64,000 nt of DNA from Cricetomys ansorgei (GCA_026225945.1 JAMJFZ010001796.1:21552001-21616000); one strand, 5' to 3'; counted from the first letter of the stretch, positions 48,885 through 61,584 are shown. Numbers and translations are program-made. The notes: generated by a model not told the origin, from the sequence alone.

Positions 48885-49260
48885 TGGCTTTTCTATTGCT
48901 GTGATAAAACACCATGATCAAGACAACTTATAGAAATGGAAGTGTTTATTGGACTTACGGTTCCAGAGAGATAAGAATCCATCCTGACAAGAGAGCAGGG
49001 CAGTAGGCACATGTGGCAGTAGGAACAGAAAGCTGAGATCTCACATCCTCAACCATAAACATGAAGTGGAGAGAGTGACCTGGAAGTAGGGCAAGGCTAT
49101 ATAACCTCAAATCCCACCACCAGGAGTGATGTGAAACAGGATCTGCTAGCGGCTCCCCTGTTAGTGTGAGGATCAACTTGCTTACAGGTACAGCCAGCAT
49201 ATAGAGAAAAGGAGCCAACAAGAGGTGGGAATCTGAGGTATCTTTTGAGCCTCTATAACT
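48885..49260 (+). repeat. Rodent interspersed repeat, class not assigned
   Basis: 'tctattgctgtgataaaaca' followed by 'ccatgatcaagacaactta' is the start of a well-known rodent repeat, and later 'aacctcaaatcccaccacca' also matches it. I suspect the 3' end of an old L1 but cannot assign it firmly. Confidence 0.6.
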
Positions 49261-49829
49261 AGCTAGGCTGTAAACAAGTCTCTACCTTCTGCCTCAATTT
49301 CTTTATCTAAAAAAAATGAAAACAAACACACAAAACAAAAAACACAACCCAGGAGCTAGGATGATGGTTACAGGAATGAGGATGGACAGACAGATCCTCA
49401 GAATTTGATAGACATGGTGGAGCCTAGCTGGATGAGTAAGCTGCAGATTGAGAGTCAGCACAAAACACACCCAGATTCTTAGCATAAGGAGATATATTTG
49501 CCTCAGAGGGACAAAAGGCAGGGAACAGGGGGAAGGGTTAGGGAAAGAAGGACATTTTAAAGGACTATCTCTGGATAGGGTGGAGGCAGACAGTGGTTTA
49601 CTGGGAAATGGCACAGCCTGGGAAAGGAAGGGAGGTGCAGTGAGGGAAGGGTTTGGGTGGCTGTCTCCCTTTGGCTGGGAGAATGAAGAAGAGGAGGTAG
49701 TGGGGTTTTTCGGAGAGAGGTGTGCTGTGGTGGGATTTCTGTGAGAAGGACCTTTTTGTGAGAAGTTGGGACTTCCGTCTGGCTGGCCTCTCCGTACCCA
49801 TCACCATCTTGGGGCTATGTGAGAGATGT

Positions 49830-49965
49830 ATTAACATGTCTTTAATCCTAGTACTCAGGAGTCAGACACAGACAGATCTTCGTGAGTTCCAGGTCAGCAT
49901 GGTCCTCAGAGAGGATTCCAGGCTGGCTAGTGCTAAATAGTGAGACCCTGTTTCAAAAAAAAGAA
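49830..49965 (+). repeat. B1 SINE
   Basis: 'atgtctttaatcctagtact' to 'gagaccctgtttcaaaaaaa'. Confidence 0.85.
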
Positions 49966-50062
49966 GTGGAAAGTAATTGAAAATGACACCCAACATCAAC
50001 CTTTGGCCTCCACATATTTTTGCACACCTGCACACAAGCATTTGGAAAGGAAAAGTAGACTG

Positions 50063-50142
50063 TGACTGTGAAGTAGCACAGTGGTAGAGCCCTTGCCTAG
50101 GGTACTCAAGATCCAGGGCCCAGTCCTCAGCACCAGAAAAAC
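50063..50142 (+). repeat. ID-type SINE
   Basis: 'gtagagcccttgcctagggt' and 'gggcccagtcctcagcacca'. Confidence 0.8.
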
Positions 50143-50197
50143 AGTAGTTGCTTCACAGGAAGAAAGAAATAGGCTCTTAAATATAAACAGCCTGGAA

Positions 50198-50402
50198 TAG
50201 AGGCTAGGAATAGCTCAATTGGTAAAATGCTTACCCAGCATGCAGGAAGGCCTGGGTTCAATCCCCAGCACTACATAAAATCAGGCATGGTAGTAAATGC
50301 CTGATGTAAATGCATAGTGGTAAAGTCCCAAAACTGGAGAGTGGAGGCAGGAGCACCAGGTGTTTAAGGCTAGACTGGGGACAAGGGCCTGTCTCAAAAA
50401 CA
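50198..50402 (+). repeat. ID-B1 composite SINE
   Basis: A good ID half ('tgggttcaatccccagcact') is fused to a B1-like half ending 'ggcctgtctcaaaaac'. Confidence 0.85.
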
Positions 50403-50881
50403 CAAAAACAAAAAATGCTAAGGGGGCAATGCATTCAGCCTACTTACAGGTTCTACAGTTGTCTACTTATTAACCCCAATGTATTTGTAACCTTCAATCA
50501 ATCAACACAGAGCTTTCCCAATCATTTCAGGACATTCACAGAGGGAAAGGATCACACACATAGTGTTTTACTAGCGGAGGTCTAACAGGAAGCATTGCTG
50601 TTGCTTGCTCGCTCACTCACTCCTCAGATGCTGAGTCGACACCTTCTTCATGCTCCAGTGCCACACTTTGGGCTTTGTGGTTGTTGGTAATTTGCTATTT
50701 AACAAGACCCACCCCACAATTAGTCCTGCTTCTGCACAGTTTCCTAAACACAAGGAGACTGTGGTATGCCCTAGGTTTAATACATGTATTAACGTAAAGG
50801 CTGGTTTGGGGTGTGAGTTATAGTTGCTGGCTCTGAGTTGGGTTTTATTTGTTTGAATTTTTCTCTTTGTTTGGAAGTGAT

Positions 50882-50995
50882 TTGTTTGTTTGTGAGGCAG
50901 AGTTTCTCCTGTAGCTCCAGGCTAGCCTAGAACTCCATCAAGAAGAATGACCTTGGACTCTCCTACCTGTACTGGGATTACCCTATGCTACAGAA
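50882..50995 (-). repeat. B1 SINE, diverged
   Basis: 'gtgaggcagagtttctcctg' through 'cctgtactgggattacccta'. Confidence 0.75.
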
Positions 50996-51507
50996 CCTGC
51001 ATAAACTGACATTAATGAATCAACAGTAGATAGTCAATGTGGTATCTAAATAAACAAACATAAAACAAGCTGGTAGGTTGATGGGCCAGAGGCTTGTGGG
51101 AACCTAGTCTACACTTCCCTGGAACAGGATTGGAAATCTGCTAATATGGTAGCTTCAGTGCCTTAGCAGAGAGTAACTGCCATGTGCAATGAAAACATGC
51201 TGACCCAGTGAGTGCCATTCAAAAGGAGCTGGTGCTCCGCTTTATTTCTGAGATCATTGGTCCCATTCTGGTCCCAGCTCTCACTGAGAACTGGTCTAAT
51301 ATTCTGTAAAATCTCTGTTCCAACCAAACATTTTTTGTTCTGTCTAGAATTCATTTCACTCACTGCCACTCCCTACTCCTGTCTACCTACATACCACTGT
51401 GATAAGAATCTAAAGGATGGACACATGACCCAAGGTCTCCAAGAAACTGTATTGTTAATTCAGACTGAACCAGTATAGTGAACTGTTTGACCTCCATTGC
51501 TGTTTGT

Positions 51508-51600
51508 GTGTGGTGATGGGGATTAAACACTACCTTCGACCCCAGGGAAAGACCTCACCCTTGCTAGGCAAGTACTTTGCCACCTTCCCAGGACCCTCAG
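51508..51600 (-). repeat. ID-type SINE
   Basis: 'cttgctaggcaagtactttg' is the reverse ID core. An internal insertion splits box B. Confidence 0.75.
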
Positions 51601-52209
51601 TTTCACTATCTGTAGTGTTCCTCAAAGCTTAGGCTCTCCAGTGCTTAAGGAATATACTTCTGCAATCCCAGATAAGAAGGCCTGCAAACAGAAGAAAACA
51701 AACAGAAGGGCTGATAATCAGATGCTATTATCTGTATCTCTGGGTCCTGTAGTGCCTGAGGCAGCCATAGCACTGACCTCCCACTTTAAAATGGGACAAG
51801 AATGTTCTCTTAAACCCTATGGGATTGAGTCAGTGGTCCTAAATGAATGCACCCAGGCCTTCCTGCTGTCTCAAAGTACACTGTAACTAAATGTAAACCC
51901 TGTTTGCCCCTGAGTTTGTCCAAAATTGAGTATGTTTAGATTTCCTTCTGAATATCCTAAGATGTTTTATTTATTTCAGTTCAGGATCACTCTTCTGTGG
52001 TTCCGTGGCCTTTTTGGCTAAGATCAAAGGTCTGATTATTTCTGACAGACAGAGAAATGGAGAATGGGAAAATGAACAGAAGCAAAAATCTTGCAGTTTA
52101 GAGCCCTGGGAGAAAAAAGAGAAGGAGGCAGATAAAACTCTGGGACATTCAGGTGGACATGGACATGTCTTCCCATATGCCTTGAGGATTGTCAAAGAAA
52201 TAAGGTCTT

Positions 52210-52390
52210 GGGCCAGCAAAATGGCTCAGTAAGTAAAGTAAAGGTACTTGCCACCATGCCTACCAACCAGAGTTACATTCCCCAGGACCCACATGGTGGG
52301 AAAAGAGAATCAGTTCCTACAACTTGCCCTCTTACCTCCACATCTGCATGACATACACAAGTACATACACAGAAATAAATAAATTAATGT
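52210..52390 (+). repeat. B2-family SINE
   Basis: 'gggccagcaaaatggctcag' head, 'ccaggacccacatggtggga', and an 'aataaataaattaatgta' tail. Confidence 0.95.
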
Positions 52391-52526
52391 AAAAAACATT
52401 TAAAGAAAAGAAAAAGGAAGCATTCAGGAAGCTGAGCCAGGAGAGTTACAGATATTCAGGCAGATTAGACTATAGTGAGTTGGAGGCCAGCTTGTCTATA
52501 TAGTAAGACTTTATTGCCAAGCACTG

Positions 52527-52728
52527 AGACTGGAAAATTGGCTTAGAGATTAAGAGTACTGGATGCTCTTTCCAAGGACCTAGGTTCAATTCCCAGCACT
52601 CATATGGCAGCTCACAGCCATCTGTAACTCCAGTTCCAAGAACAGTTCCAAGTTCCTCTGGCCTTAGTAGACACCAGGCATACATATGGTATACACACAT
52701 ATATGCAGGCAAAAAACTCATACACATT
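52527..52728 (+). repeat. B2/B3-family SINE
   Basis: 'gagactggaaaattggctta' head and 'aggttcaattcccagcactc' box B. Confidence 0.92.
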
Positions 52729-52740
52729 AAAATGGGGAAG

Positions 52741-52930
52741 GGGACTGAAGAGATAGCTCAGTGATTAAGAGCCAGTACTCCTCTTCCAGAGGGTCTGAGT
52801 TCAGTACCCAGCACTCATGTCAGACAGCTTACAAATCCCCTGTAACTCTACCTCCAGAAGATACAGTGACTCTGGCCTCCACAGACAGTTGGACTTAGGT
52901 ATACACATACACACATATACATAATTAAAA
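52741..52930 (+). repeat. B2/B3-family SINE
   Basis: 'ggactgaagagatagctcag' head. It follows the previous copy directly, head to tail. Confidence 0.9.
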
Positions 52931-52942
52931 ATAACAAAAATA

Positions 52943-53085
52943 CAGGTGTGATAGCACATACCTTTGATTCCAGCACTCATGAGGCAGAGGCAGGTAGATC
53001 TCTGTGAGTTCAAGGCCAGCCTGGTATATATAGTTCCAGGCCAGTCAGTGTGACATAATTAAGCCCCTGTCTCAAAATAAAATAA
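52943..53085 (+). repeat. B1 SINE
   Basis: 'aggtgtgatagcacatacct' to 'aagcccctgtctcaaaataa'. Confidence 0.9.
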
Positions 53086-53137
53086 AAATTGGTGATTCTC
53101 AGAGAAACCTACACCCATGTTGTTGAATGTATCTTTT

Positions 53138-53325
53138 TGGGAGCTGGCTCTGGTTATAAGAGCACTTGCTGCTCTTAAAGAGGACCTAAGTTCAGTTCCT
53201 ACTACCCACATTAGGTGGCTAACAATTGCTTTTAACTCCACTTCCAGGGGTATAGGAAGCCTCTAGCCTTCTTGGGTATCTACAGTCAAATGTACATATC
53301 CATACACAGACACACACATAATTTT
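53138..53325 (+). repeat. B2/B3-family SINE
   Basis: 'gggagctggctctggttata' head (short) and 'ttaactccacttccaggggt' 3' block. Confidence 0.85.
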
Positions 53326-53411
53326 TTTTCAATTAAATTATGTTGAGACAGCCTCACTGTGTAGTTTTGGATAACCTGGAATTCTCTATGTAGGCCAGCC
53401 CTCCCCTCCCC

Positions 53412-53563
53412 CCTTTTTGGTTTTTCAAGACAAGGTTTCTCTTTGTAGCTCTGGCGGTTATCCTAGAACTCAATCTGTAGACCAGGATGTCCTTGAACTC
53501 ACAGAGATCCATCTGCCTTTGCCTCCCAAGTGCTAGGATTAAGGTGTGAGCCACCACTGACTC
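53412..53563 (-). repeat. B1 SINE, full length
   Basis: 'ttcaagacaaggtttctctt' to 'gtgtgagccaccactgactc'. A fragment of another reversed B1 lies at 53343-53398. Confidence 0.93.
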
Positions 53564-54234
53564 TAGGACCAGTGTTCTTAACCTACCAACTACTTATCAA
53601 GCCTGTCATCCTGCAACTAACTGTAAACTCCAGCTTCAAGGGATCCAGCACCCCTTTCTGACTTCTGTGTATGCACAAGTGCAGCTGAGCACACAGCTGC
53701 ATATACATTCACACACAAATAAATTAACAAAAATGAATAAGGTTCTTTCCTCATGTGAATGCCATCTCTTAAATTCACAGAACCTCTTGTCTTCACTTGG
53801 GCCACTCTTCTACTGAGAAAAATCCTTTCCCTAATCTTTACCTAGCTCTCCATCTAGTTCTCAGATTCAGATCAGTCTATCTCTTCGAGGGAGCCCCTTA
53901 ACATGGCCCTTTTCAGGGGAAGAGTGTGAGGAGAAAGCTTAGGAAATGACACAAATAAGGATTAGCTCCAATATTTCCATCCTAATCATTCAGGTGGCTC
54001 TGAATGGTGGCAGCCAACATGGGGTCATGAAAGCAGGAACAAATGAGCATTCAGATATATGAAAAGATACTGAAGAAAATTCATCTTGCATAATCAGCAG
54101 CAGCATCCATTTCTTAGCATTCAGTGAGACCAGTGCAGGCAGAAGATTTTCTTCCTAGCAAATGAGATGATGGGTGTGTATTAGCCTTTTAGAAAGCTGT
54201 ATAGAATAAAAACTGTTAAGAGTCTATGATGGAG

Positions 54235-54398
54235 CTGGGAGGTGGTGGCGCATACCTTTAATCCCAGCACTCAGGAGGCAGAGGCAGGAGGATCTCTGTG
54301 AGTTTGGGGCCAGCCTGGTCTACAGAGTGAGTTCTAGAACAGCCAGAATTACAATAGAGAAACTTTGCCTTGAAAAACCAAAAGAGAGAGAGAGAGAG

Positions 54399-54430
<32 letters not shown>
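54235..54430 (+). repeat. B1 SINE with (AG)n(TG)n tail
   Basis: Full B1 ('ggcgcataccttta' to 'tttgccttgaaaaacc'), followed by ten AG units (54383-54402) and fourteen TG units (to 54429). Confidence 0.95.
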
Positions 54431-54432
<2 letters not shown>

Positions 54433-54559
54433 ATGGTCCATGTTCAGTTGCACCTGGTCATCTGAGATCTTTTAGTAAGGAGCTGAGTTTAGTGTGAATT
54501 TAATGAATAGTTGTTGACTTAATGTCTAGTTAAAATTTTGTTTTGTTTTCTCTGTACTG

Positions 54560-54647
54560 TATCCCCTACCCACCCCACTACTCAGGATTGTACCCAGATC
54601 TCAGAACACTAGGCAAATACTCTACCACTGAGCTGTTTGCCCAGCTC
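54560..54647 (-). repeat. ID-type SINE
   Basis: 'aggcaaatactctaccactg' is the reverse ID core. A reverse B2 fragment follows (54700-54786, 'tgacctatctcattggccct'). Confidence 0.8.
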
Positions 54648-56045
54648 CGCTGTATCGTTTTTGCTATATCTATTTATTCATTTTGTGTGGGTGGATGGGT
54701 GGGTGAGGGTATGTGTGGAATCAAACTTGGGTCATCAGGCTTGGCAGCAAGCACCCTATACCGCCTGACCTATCTCATTGGCCCTGCTGTAACATTGTTA
54801 AAGAAACAGCACAAAGCAAGTGGGTCTGGAAGAATTGAATGCAGAATGTAATAGTAGAGTCTGAATCACTTAGTGTGGAGCTGCTCCATATTTTCCAGAG
54901 ACATGAGTAGGGAGCAGGAATAATTCTAGGAAGTAGGGATCCATTTCAGCTGTTAATGAATTGCGATACTAGGTGTGGCACTTTCTGGTGATGCTCCATG
55001 AGTGTGGGGAAGGAGCAGGAAGTAGTATGAGGGGACGCTGAGGAAGCAGTCTCTGCTGGGCCTTGCATACCACCTTAGGTATGCACCTTGGGAAGAACAC
55101 ATAAGATCTCATTCATATTGGCATTTTTGGAAGAGGCTTTGGGCTACTATCGACTGGCTCAGCTCCATGGAGAGGTCAGTCTTCTAAGGTTTGGTACCCT
55201 TTTCTCCAGGGTACCATGTAAGGGGACTTTGCCAAGAAGTTTTTTGCACTGTGCAGCCTTCCTTATGGTTACATGCTGCTTGGACTTCTGGAAACAGCTT
55301 AGGAGCCCTAATTAAGACAGTGTTGCCAATTGGAATTGGCAATTAGTGGCAGAGGACGTTTATGGGAAGGCAGGCAGAAACTAGGCTCAGATAAAGGACA
55401 GTTGACAGTCTCTGGGAAGGCTCAAACAGAGGAGTTAGTGACAAGGGACAGTGAGTGGGAAGGCAGCCACCAGGCTGAGACAAGGGACAGTTAATGGGAT
55501 AGAAGATTTTAGAAGTTAGCCAGTCCTCCATGTTAGACAGATAAAGACAGCCAGAAGGGGCTGTAAAGATTTCTTCCTTTCTCTCTTTTCCTTTCTAACC
55601 TTTTAGGGCGAGGGGGTTAAAAAGGCTCCATCCAAGTTGAGAATCTGTCTCAGTGGCAGTTGTGGGCAGGAGAACCAGGAGGAGGTGTTCAGTTGGGAGT
55701 GAAAAAAATAACAGTTACAATTGGCTCCAAACCAATAGGGCTTCAGAGTTTAGCTACAGTGTCAGAAAACAATTACAGTACTATGGATATGAACGGGATG
55801 GCAAGCAATGTGAAAGATGTGAAAGATAGAATTTGGTCATGAACTTGATATTGTGGGATGACAGAGAATGAGAGCATCTAAAATGACTCAGCCAGTGCCA
55901 CCCAAATAAGGAATGCAGGAAGAAGAACAGATGGGTTTCTTGGGGTTGAACATAAGATGCCCGGGGATTACATAGGTGGTGTGTATCTTAAGGAGCTGGG
56001 TGGTTTACAAGGACTCCAGAGATTAAGAATGAAAAGCTAAACCAG

Positions 56046-56180
56046 TCGATGGTGGTATAGGTCTTTAATTCCAGCGCTCAGGAGGCAGAGGTAGGCAGAT
56101 CTCTTATTTCAAGGCCAGCCTGGTCTATAGAATGAGTTCCAGGACAGCCAGGAATACATAAAGAACCCCTGTCTTGAAAA
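56046..56180 (+). repeat. B1 SINE
   Basis: 'ttccagcgctcaggaggcag' to 'gaacccctgtcttgaaaaat'. Confidence 0.92.
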
Positions 56181-56290
56181 ATAGAAGGAAGGAAAGAAGG
56201 AAGGAAGGGAGGGAGGGAGGGACAGAGGAAGGGAGGAGGGAAGGGGAGGGGAGGGGAAAGAGAGGAAGGAGAAGGGGAAAAAGAAAGGAA
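56181..56290 (+). repeat. Purine-only GGAA/GGGA tract
   Basis: About 110 nt of almost pure purine made of ggaa, ggga and gaaa units, growing out of the B1 tail. Mirror-like stretches could form triplex DNA. Confidence 0.9.
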
Positions 56291-56984
56291 TGAATGAAAA
56301 GCTAGATTTTGAGAGCCTAGTGGATGACATTACCCGGGGATGGAAAGTAGCTCAGGATAGAACTCTCCCAGTGAAGACCAAGGCAGGACTAGGAGATAGC
56401 TTAGTAGTAAAGTGATTGCCTGGCCTGTGTGAGACAAATATAAAAAAAGTCAAGGCAGAAAGAGAGAGAGATCTGGGTATCCACATTTGGATGTCTTTGT
56501 TGAGCTGGAGAGAAGCAGCATTGATACTAGTGTCATACACTATGCAGGTTATTTAAGGACAGGTCAGAGTTAAATATTCCTCCTAATAAATGACAAAATG
56601 TATCTGTAGCAGGAATAAAACAGTGTTAGTTAAAACATAGGAAATAAAAGTTTCTTTTGTAAGAAGTCCACAGGAATGTGACTGGATACATTTTGGTACA
56701 TTCTTCCTGTGGCAGAAATCATTAATTGTTCACAGTAACCATTTTTCCTTTTTAATAGTGAAAGGCAACCTGATTTGTAGCTAAACATACAGACTTCAGA
56801 AAGAAAAAGAAAAGAGAACATTTCTAAACTACCCAGCCACCATCCCCCTGTAGCTACAAATAGCCACATAGCAAGTTTTTGCCATGGGATAAAGAAGAGC
56901 CCCAAAGATGCCTAATTTTCACCCCATGTCCCTGGGGTAACAGGTATGAGTGACCATACTCTACCTGTTATGTGGATGCTGGTA

Positions 56985-57127
56985 TTTTGGTTTTTTGAAA
57001 CAGGGTTTCTCTGAAGCTCTTGATGTTCTGGAGCTTGATCTATAGACCAGGCTGACCTGGAAATCAGAGATCCTTCCTCCTTCTGCCCCCCAAGTGCTGA
57101 AATTAAAGGTGTGCTTCACTGTCTGGC
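56985..57127 (-). repeat. B1 SINE
   Basis: 'gaaacagggtttctctgaag' to 'taaaggtgtgcttcactgtc'. Confidence 0.9.
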
Positions 57128-57362
57128 CAAATGTTCTCATTTTATGAAAGATTCTGATATTTATTCATTCTTAAAATATTTGATAGAATTATCAAATTAC
57201 TTAACTTTTGTCACCATACCTGGCTTTTCTTGACTCAGATTGCTCAGATCATTAGTGTACTCTTTTTGAATTTTAAGATAATTAACTTCATGAATTTATA
57301 GTGAAAATAAACATGTTTGCTTGGATGTTGTTGTTGTTTGGTTGATATTTTTTGGTTTTTAT

Positions 57363-57450
57363 TTTTTTACCTGGGGCTAGGGATTGAACCCAGCACCTCT
57401 TGCATGCTAGCTAGGAATGTATTCTACCACTGAGCTACAAATTCAGTCCA
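57363..57450 (-). repeat. ID-type SINE
   Basis: 'ggggctagggattgaaccca' and 'attctaccactgagctacaa' are close to consensus. Confidence 0.9.
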
Positions 57451-57482
57451 AATATATGTGCAAACACTAATATAGTAACATA

Positions 57483-57600
57483 AACTGGGCATGGTGGTAC
57501 ACACCTGCAACCCAGAGTTTAGGAGATGAGGACAAAAAGATCAAGAATTTGGAGCCAGCTTGGGTTACTACAAGAGAGAACCTGTCTCAAAACAAAACGA
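57483..57600 (+). repeat. B1-type SINE
   Basis: 'ctgggcatggtggtacacac' to 'gagaacctgtctcaaaacaa'. Confidence 0.8.
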
Positions 57601-58261
57601 AACAAACAAAAAAACCTTCCCAAAGCAGAAATACACTAATATTAAATAATTCTAAACATGTATGAACATAAACCTAAGTCTCTAAATTTAAAATACCAAT
57701 TTTATACATAAATAAAATGCTAAATCATTTGAATTATAATGTCTGTCTTCATATTGATAAGGCCTAGTACTTAGAAACCTTATTGTCATTTTGAGCACTA
57801 TAGTCTAATTGAAAAATCCTTGACCTTTTTTGATTTTGATTTTTTTCCATTTATGGCTGTGTGCCATCAGATAAGTCAATGACTTAATTTGTCCTAGAAC
57901 CCAGGGCAGAATCACTTGTTGACTCTGCACCCTTCACCACACTAGACAATGCAAATCATAAAAAGAATCTCTAAGAATGGGAGATGCTTTAGAGGCTTGC
58001 GGTAGAGCCCAAAAGATAAATAGTTCTCTGGGCTACATGCCCACTGCAGAACTTTCCAGTAGATACCAAGGAACTTAATGCAGCTTAGGCTGTTAAAATG
58101 CTGTACTGTGATTCATAAAAGATATTCCAGGCCATTTTAAACACTTATCAGGAGACATTAGGAGGCAGAGAATCCTTGGGAAACTACCCTTGAAAACCTA
58201 AGAAAACTCAGAGAAGAGGAAGAACCCAGTCGTGTGTCAGATGATGCACAGAAACAAGAAA

Positions 58262-58400
58262 AAGGACAGAGTGTTTCTCAGTGGGTAGAGTGCTTGCCTA
58301 GCATCATTCCCAGCACCAAAGAAAACTAGGTGTATTCATAGCTCTCAGGAAGTGAAGGCAGGGGCTTCAGAAGTTCAAGATCATCCTACAATTTTGAGTA
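58262..58400 (+). repeat. ID-B1 composite SINE
   Basis: 'ctcagtgggtagagtgcttg' (ID) followed by a B1-like 'gctctcaggaagtgaaggca'. Confidence 0.75.
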
Positions 58401-58502
58401 GAAAGGAAGGTGGAACATTCTGATTTGCAAACTAGCTGTGAATAGAAAATGAGTGGGGAAGGAATAAGGGATAAGGAACTTAGAAAGTTCTAGGAAGCTT
58501 GC

Positions 58503-58653
58503 TTGTTGCTGGAGAGATGGCTCAGTGGTTAAGAGCTCATGTTGTTTTTGCAGCTTCAGTTCTCAGGACCCCACATGGGCTCACAACCATCTGTAACTCT
58601 AGTTAGAGGGATCCAATGACACCTTCTGACTTCCAAGGGCACTAGGCTCACAT

Positions 58654-58698
<45 letters not shown>

Positions 58699-58790
58699 TG
58701 TCTGTCTGTCTGTCTCCGAGAAAGCTGTGAGTACATACTTGCAGACAAATACTCTGAAAGACACATAAAATATTTTTAAAAGAAAAGAAA
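58503..58790 (+). repeat. B2/B3-family SINE carrying (TG)n(TCTG)n
   Basis: 'ttgctggagagatggctcag' head. The microsatellite at 58655-58715 replaces the usual ca-rich 3' segment. Confidence 0.93.
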
Positions 58791-59529
58791 AAAGAAAAAC
58801 TTGTTTCTAAAAGAAAAAAATAGAAGTCTCAACTTGTATAAAGCCAGGAATTTGGGCTCCTGCCTGTAATCAGCCCCAGCTACTCAGGAGGGTAGCCTGA
58901 GCTACAGAATGAGACTCAGTATTAACAAAGCAAATGGTTATGTGCACACTGCACCAGAAACACAGGCAAAGCATGTTTGTCTTTCCACAGTGTCAGATTA
59001 TTTTTGAATAACATAAATTTATAAGGTTGAATGGCTCCAAAGACAGCAATGTGTCATAAAATCTGCCTACCTGGGTAGCCCGGCTGAGGCAAATACAAGT
59101 TCTTTATTCCAATCTAAATTGCTGATATTAACTCTTCATACCACACATCACATTGCACACAGCCAATATATCTTTATATATACATGTGTATGGGTTACAG
59201 GATGAATGCAAGCTAAAGAGACTGCAGCAGCATTTGGGAGGGTTAGAAGTGGGCTGAGACAGAGTCAAGCATCAGGAGAGAGCTGCTGGTGGAGCTACTG
59301 GCTCCAATCGGGTTTGAGAGCAGAGCTGCAGAACTCGGTTTCCAGTTCCAAGGCTGGACCACTTTAGAAACAGAAAACTGCTGGTCAGGTCCAGGTCCAG
59401 ATACAAATGGACTGGTAAGACATTAAATAGACTGCATCAACAGCGTGACCCTTAGCTGAGTCAGCAAGGCCTCCATTTGGGTAGAGAGCACCAAGTACTA
59501 CAACTCCATTTACAGAATTGCTTCCTCTG

Positions 59530-59612
59530 GAATGAGCATGGGACATGGGAATGTGTCCTCTGGAAGAGCAAGTACTCTAAACTTCTGAGCCTTCCTTCTC
59601 TCCAGCCCTGCT
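59530..59612 (-). repeat. B2/B3-family SINE, head part
   Basis: 'cttctgagccttccttctct' followed by 'ccagccctg'. Confidence 0.8.
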
Positions 59613-59659
59613 GTAGTTTTTGTTAGAAATGTATGAGAATGTTTTTTTTTTTTGTTTGT

Positions 59660-59880
59660 TTGTTTTCATTTTTTTTATTTTATGTGTTTGAGTGTTGTGC
59701 CTGTGTGAATGTATACTGCATGTTCGCCTGGTACCCATGGAGCTCAGAAGAAGGCATCGAATTTCCTGGAACTATAGTTATGGATGGCTGTGAGCTATCA
59801 TGTGGGTGCTGGGAATCGAATCTGGATCCTCTGCCAGAAGAACAAGTACTCCTAACTGCTGAGCTATTATGTGAAGATGT
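59660..59880 (-). repeat. B2/B3-family SINE
   Basis: 'catgtgggtgctgggaatcg' and 'ctcctaactgctgagctatt', with the long 3' segment also present. Confidence 0.92.
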
Positions 59881-60847
59881 TTAAAGGCTGAAAGGAGACA
59901 GAGCATGAGGAATGAGGAAGAGCAGGTATAATTGAAGAGTTACACATTTTTTTTTTTTATTAGACCTGTCACTGGGGACAGGGGCACAGCCCCTCACCAC
60001 ATCTGCAGCTGCCTGGGTTCTGAGAATCCTCCAGTCAAGCAAACCTGGGTATTGTGGCTTCCATAAAGAAATTAATTTCAGAGTGAGCCAAAAATGAAGC
60101 AAAATTGTATTTATCAGAGAGGGAGAGGACTGAGACTGGAAAAGTGTGAGTCTCTCTAAGGGAGGCTTTTAAGTGTGTTTACAATGGGGATATATATTCT
60201 TGTGGTTTTCTGAATTATACCTCTAAAGATTGCTAAGGACCTCCTCCCCTTCTCTCTAGCATCGTCTGACGAATGTAATTTATAACAAAGTTAAAAGCTA
60301 AAGAAATTTTCTCAGTAAACAAAGTTGTAAAGAGGATTTATGAGGGGTGCTATTTAGGTTTAGGGAAAAGAGGAGAGGGCTAGAAACCTAAGGTTATATA
60401 TCATTTTAGCCTGAAGTAAGTGCAGCCTAATTATCACTTTTGACATCCTTGATTGAAGTGTCTTTAGAAATAGCACCATCTGATCTGTTGTGAGAGCAAT
60501 GTATTTTTTTTTTTTTTTTTTTTTTTGCTTTTGACTATGCCTTTTGGAAACATGAATTGTCTGCATGGCCTTGGGTCCTCCTCAGTGGAGTCTGAAAACT
60601 CCAGCCTTACTCCTTATTAAAGGCAGGTTAGCTTTCAGCATCTTCCTTTCCCAGCCTGTTCGGCTTTGGATATAATTAGAATCATTTGCTGGGCATGGTG
60701 TTAATCCCAGCACAGGGGGATCTGAGACAAGAGAATCTAAGTTCAAGACCAACCTACTCTTCTTTCATATATATATGTCAAGATCAGTATAAGCTATACT
60801 ACATAGTGAAAATCTGTCTAAAATGGTATTATTAAAAGTGTGTGTCA

Positions 60848-60979
60848 CCAGGTGGTGGTGGTGTCAGCAGCAGTGCATGTCTTTAATCCCAACACTCAGG
60901 AGGCAGAGGCGGTTGGATCTCTGAGTTCCAGGACAGCCAAAGGTATACAGAGAAACCCTGTCTCAAAAGGGGGGGGGGC
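60848..60979 (+). repeat. B1 SINE with G-run tail
   Basis: 'caacactcaggaggcagagg' to 'gaaaccctgtctcaaaa', then ten G in place of the usual A tail. Confidence 0.9.
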
Positions 60980-61004
60980 ACCACCACATCTAGCTAAGGA
61001 TTTC

Positions 61005-61190
61005 TTAAGTGTTTGTGTGTTTGCCTGCTTGTATGCAGTGCCTGCAGATGCCCAAAAAGGGTCTTTGATCCCTCAGAATTAGAGTTATAGGCGTTATGAT
61101 CAGCCTAATTTAGGTATAAGGAACCAAATCCTGGTCCTCTATAAAAGCAGTAAATACTTTTAAACTCTGAGCAATCTCTCTTGGTTACTG
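61005..61190 (-). repeat. B2/B3-family SINE, diverged
   Basis: 'gtgtttgcctgcttgtatgc' and 'aaactctgagcaatctctct'. Confidence 0.75.
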
Positions 61191-61584
61191 TTTAGATGTT
61201 TGGGTTAAGAGAGAAAGCTGTACGGTAAAAATTGGGATGACTGTGTGGCCTGATTAGTTAGTGGCACAGGATGGGAACTCCTTCTATCCTGTGTAGGGGT
61301 AATATTTTCTCTCTCAAATGTGAGTGGGAACAGGTAACCACAGCAGCTGCTGCCAGCTTGTGACTATGCAGGAACCAGCCTTTACTTGAAACTCACACTA
61401 CCTGTGCCAGGAAAAGCAGAACAATAGAAAGACCCAGGTTCCTGGTGACAGCCTTCAACTACAGATCTTGCTGTGTCTGAGTCTTCCTTGATGAGGCTCC
61501 ATGTCAACCTGGTAGAGCTTTCTGTTAGGGTCCTCAAAATCATCCTAATAGTTACAAGTTTGTATGAAAATAAAATAGAAAAAA

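Noticed and set aside
48955..49221. 88-codon minus-strand frame
   Set aside because: It lies wholly inside a decayed interspersed repeat.
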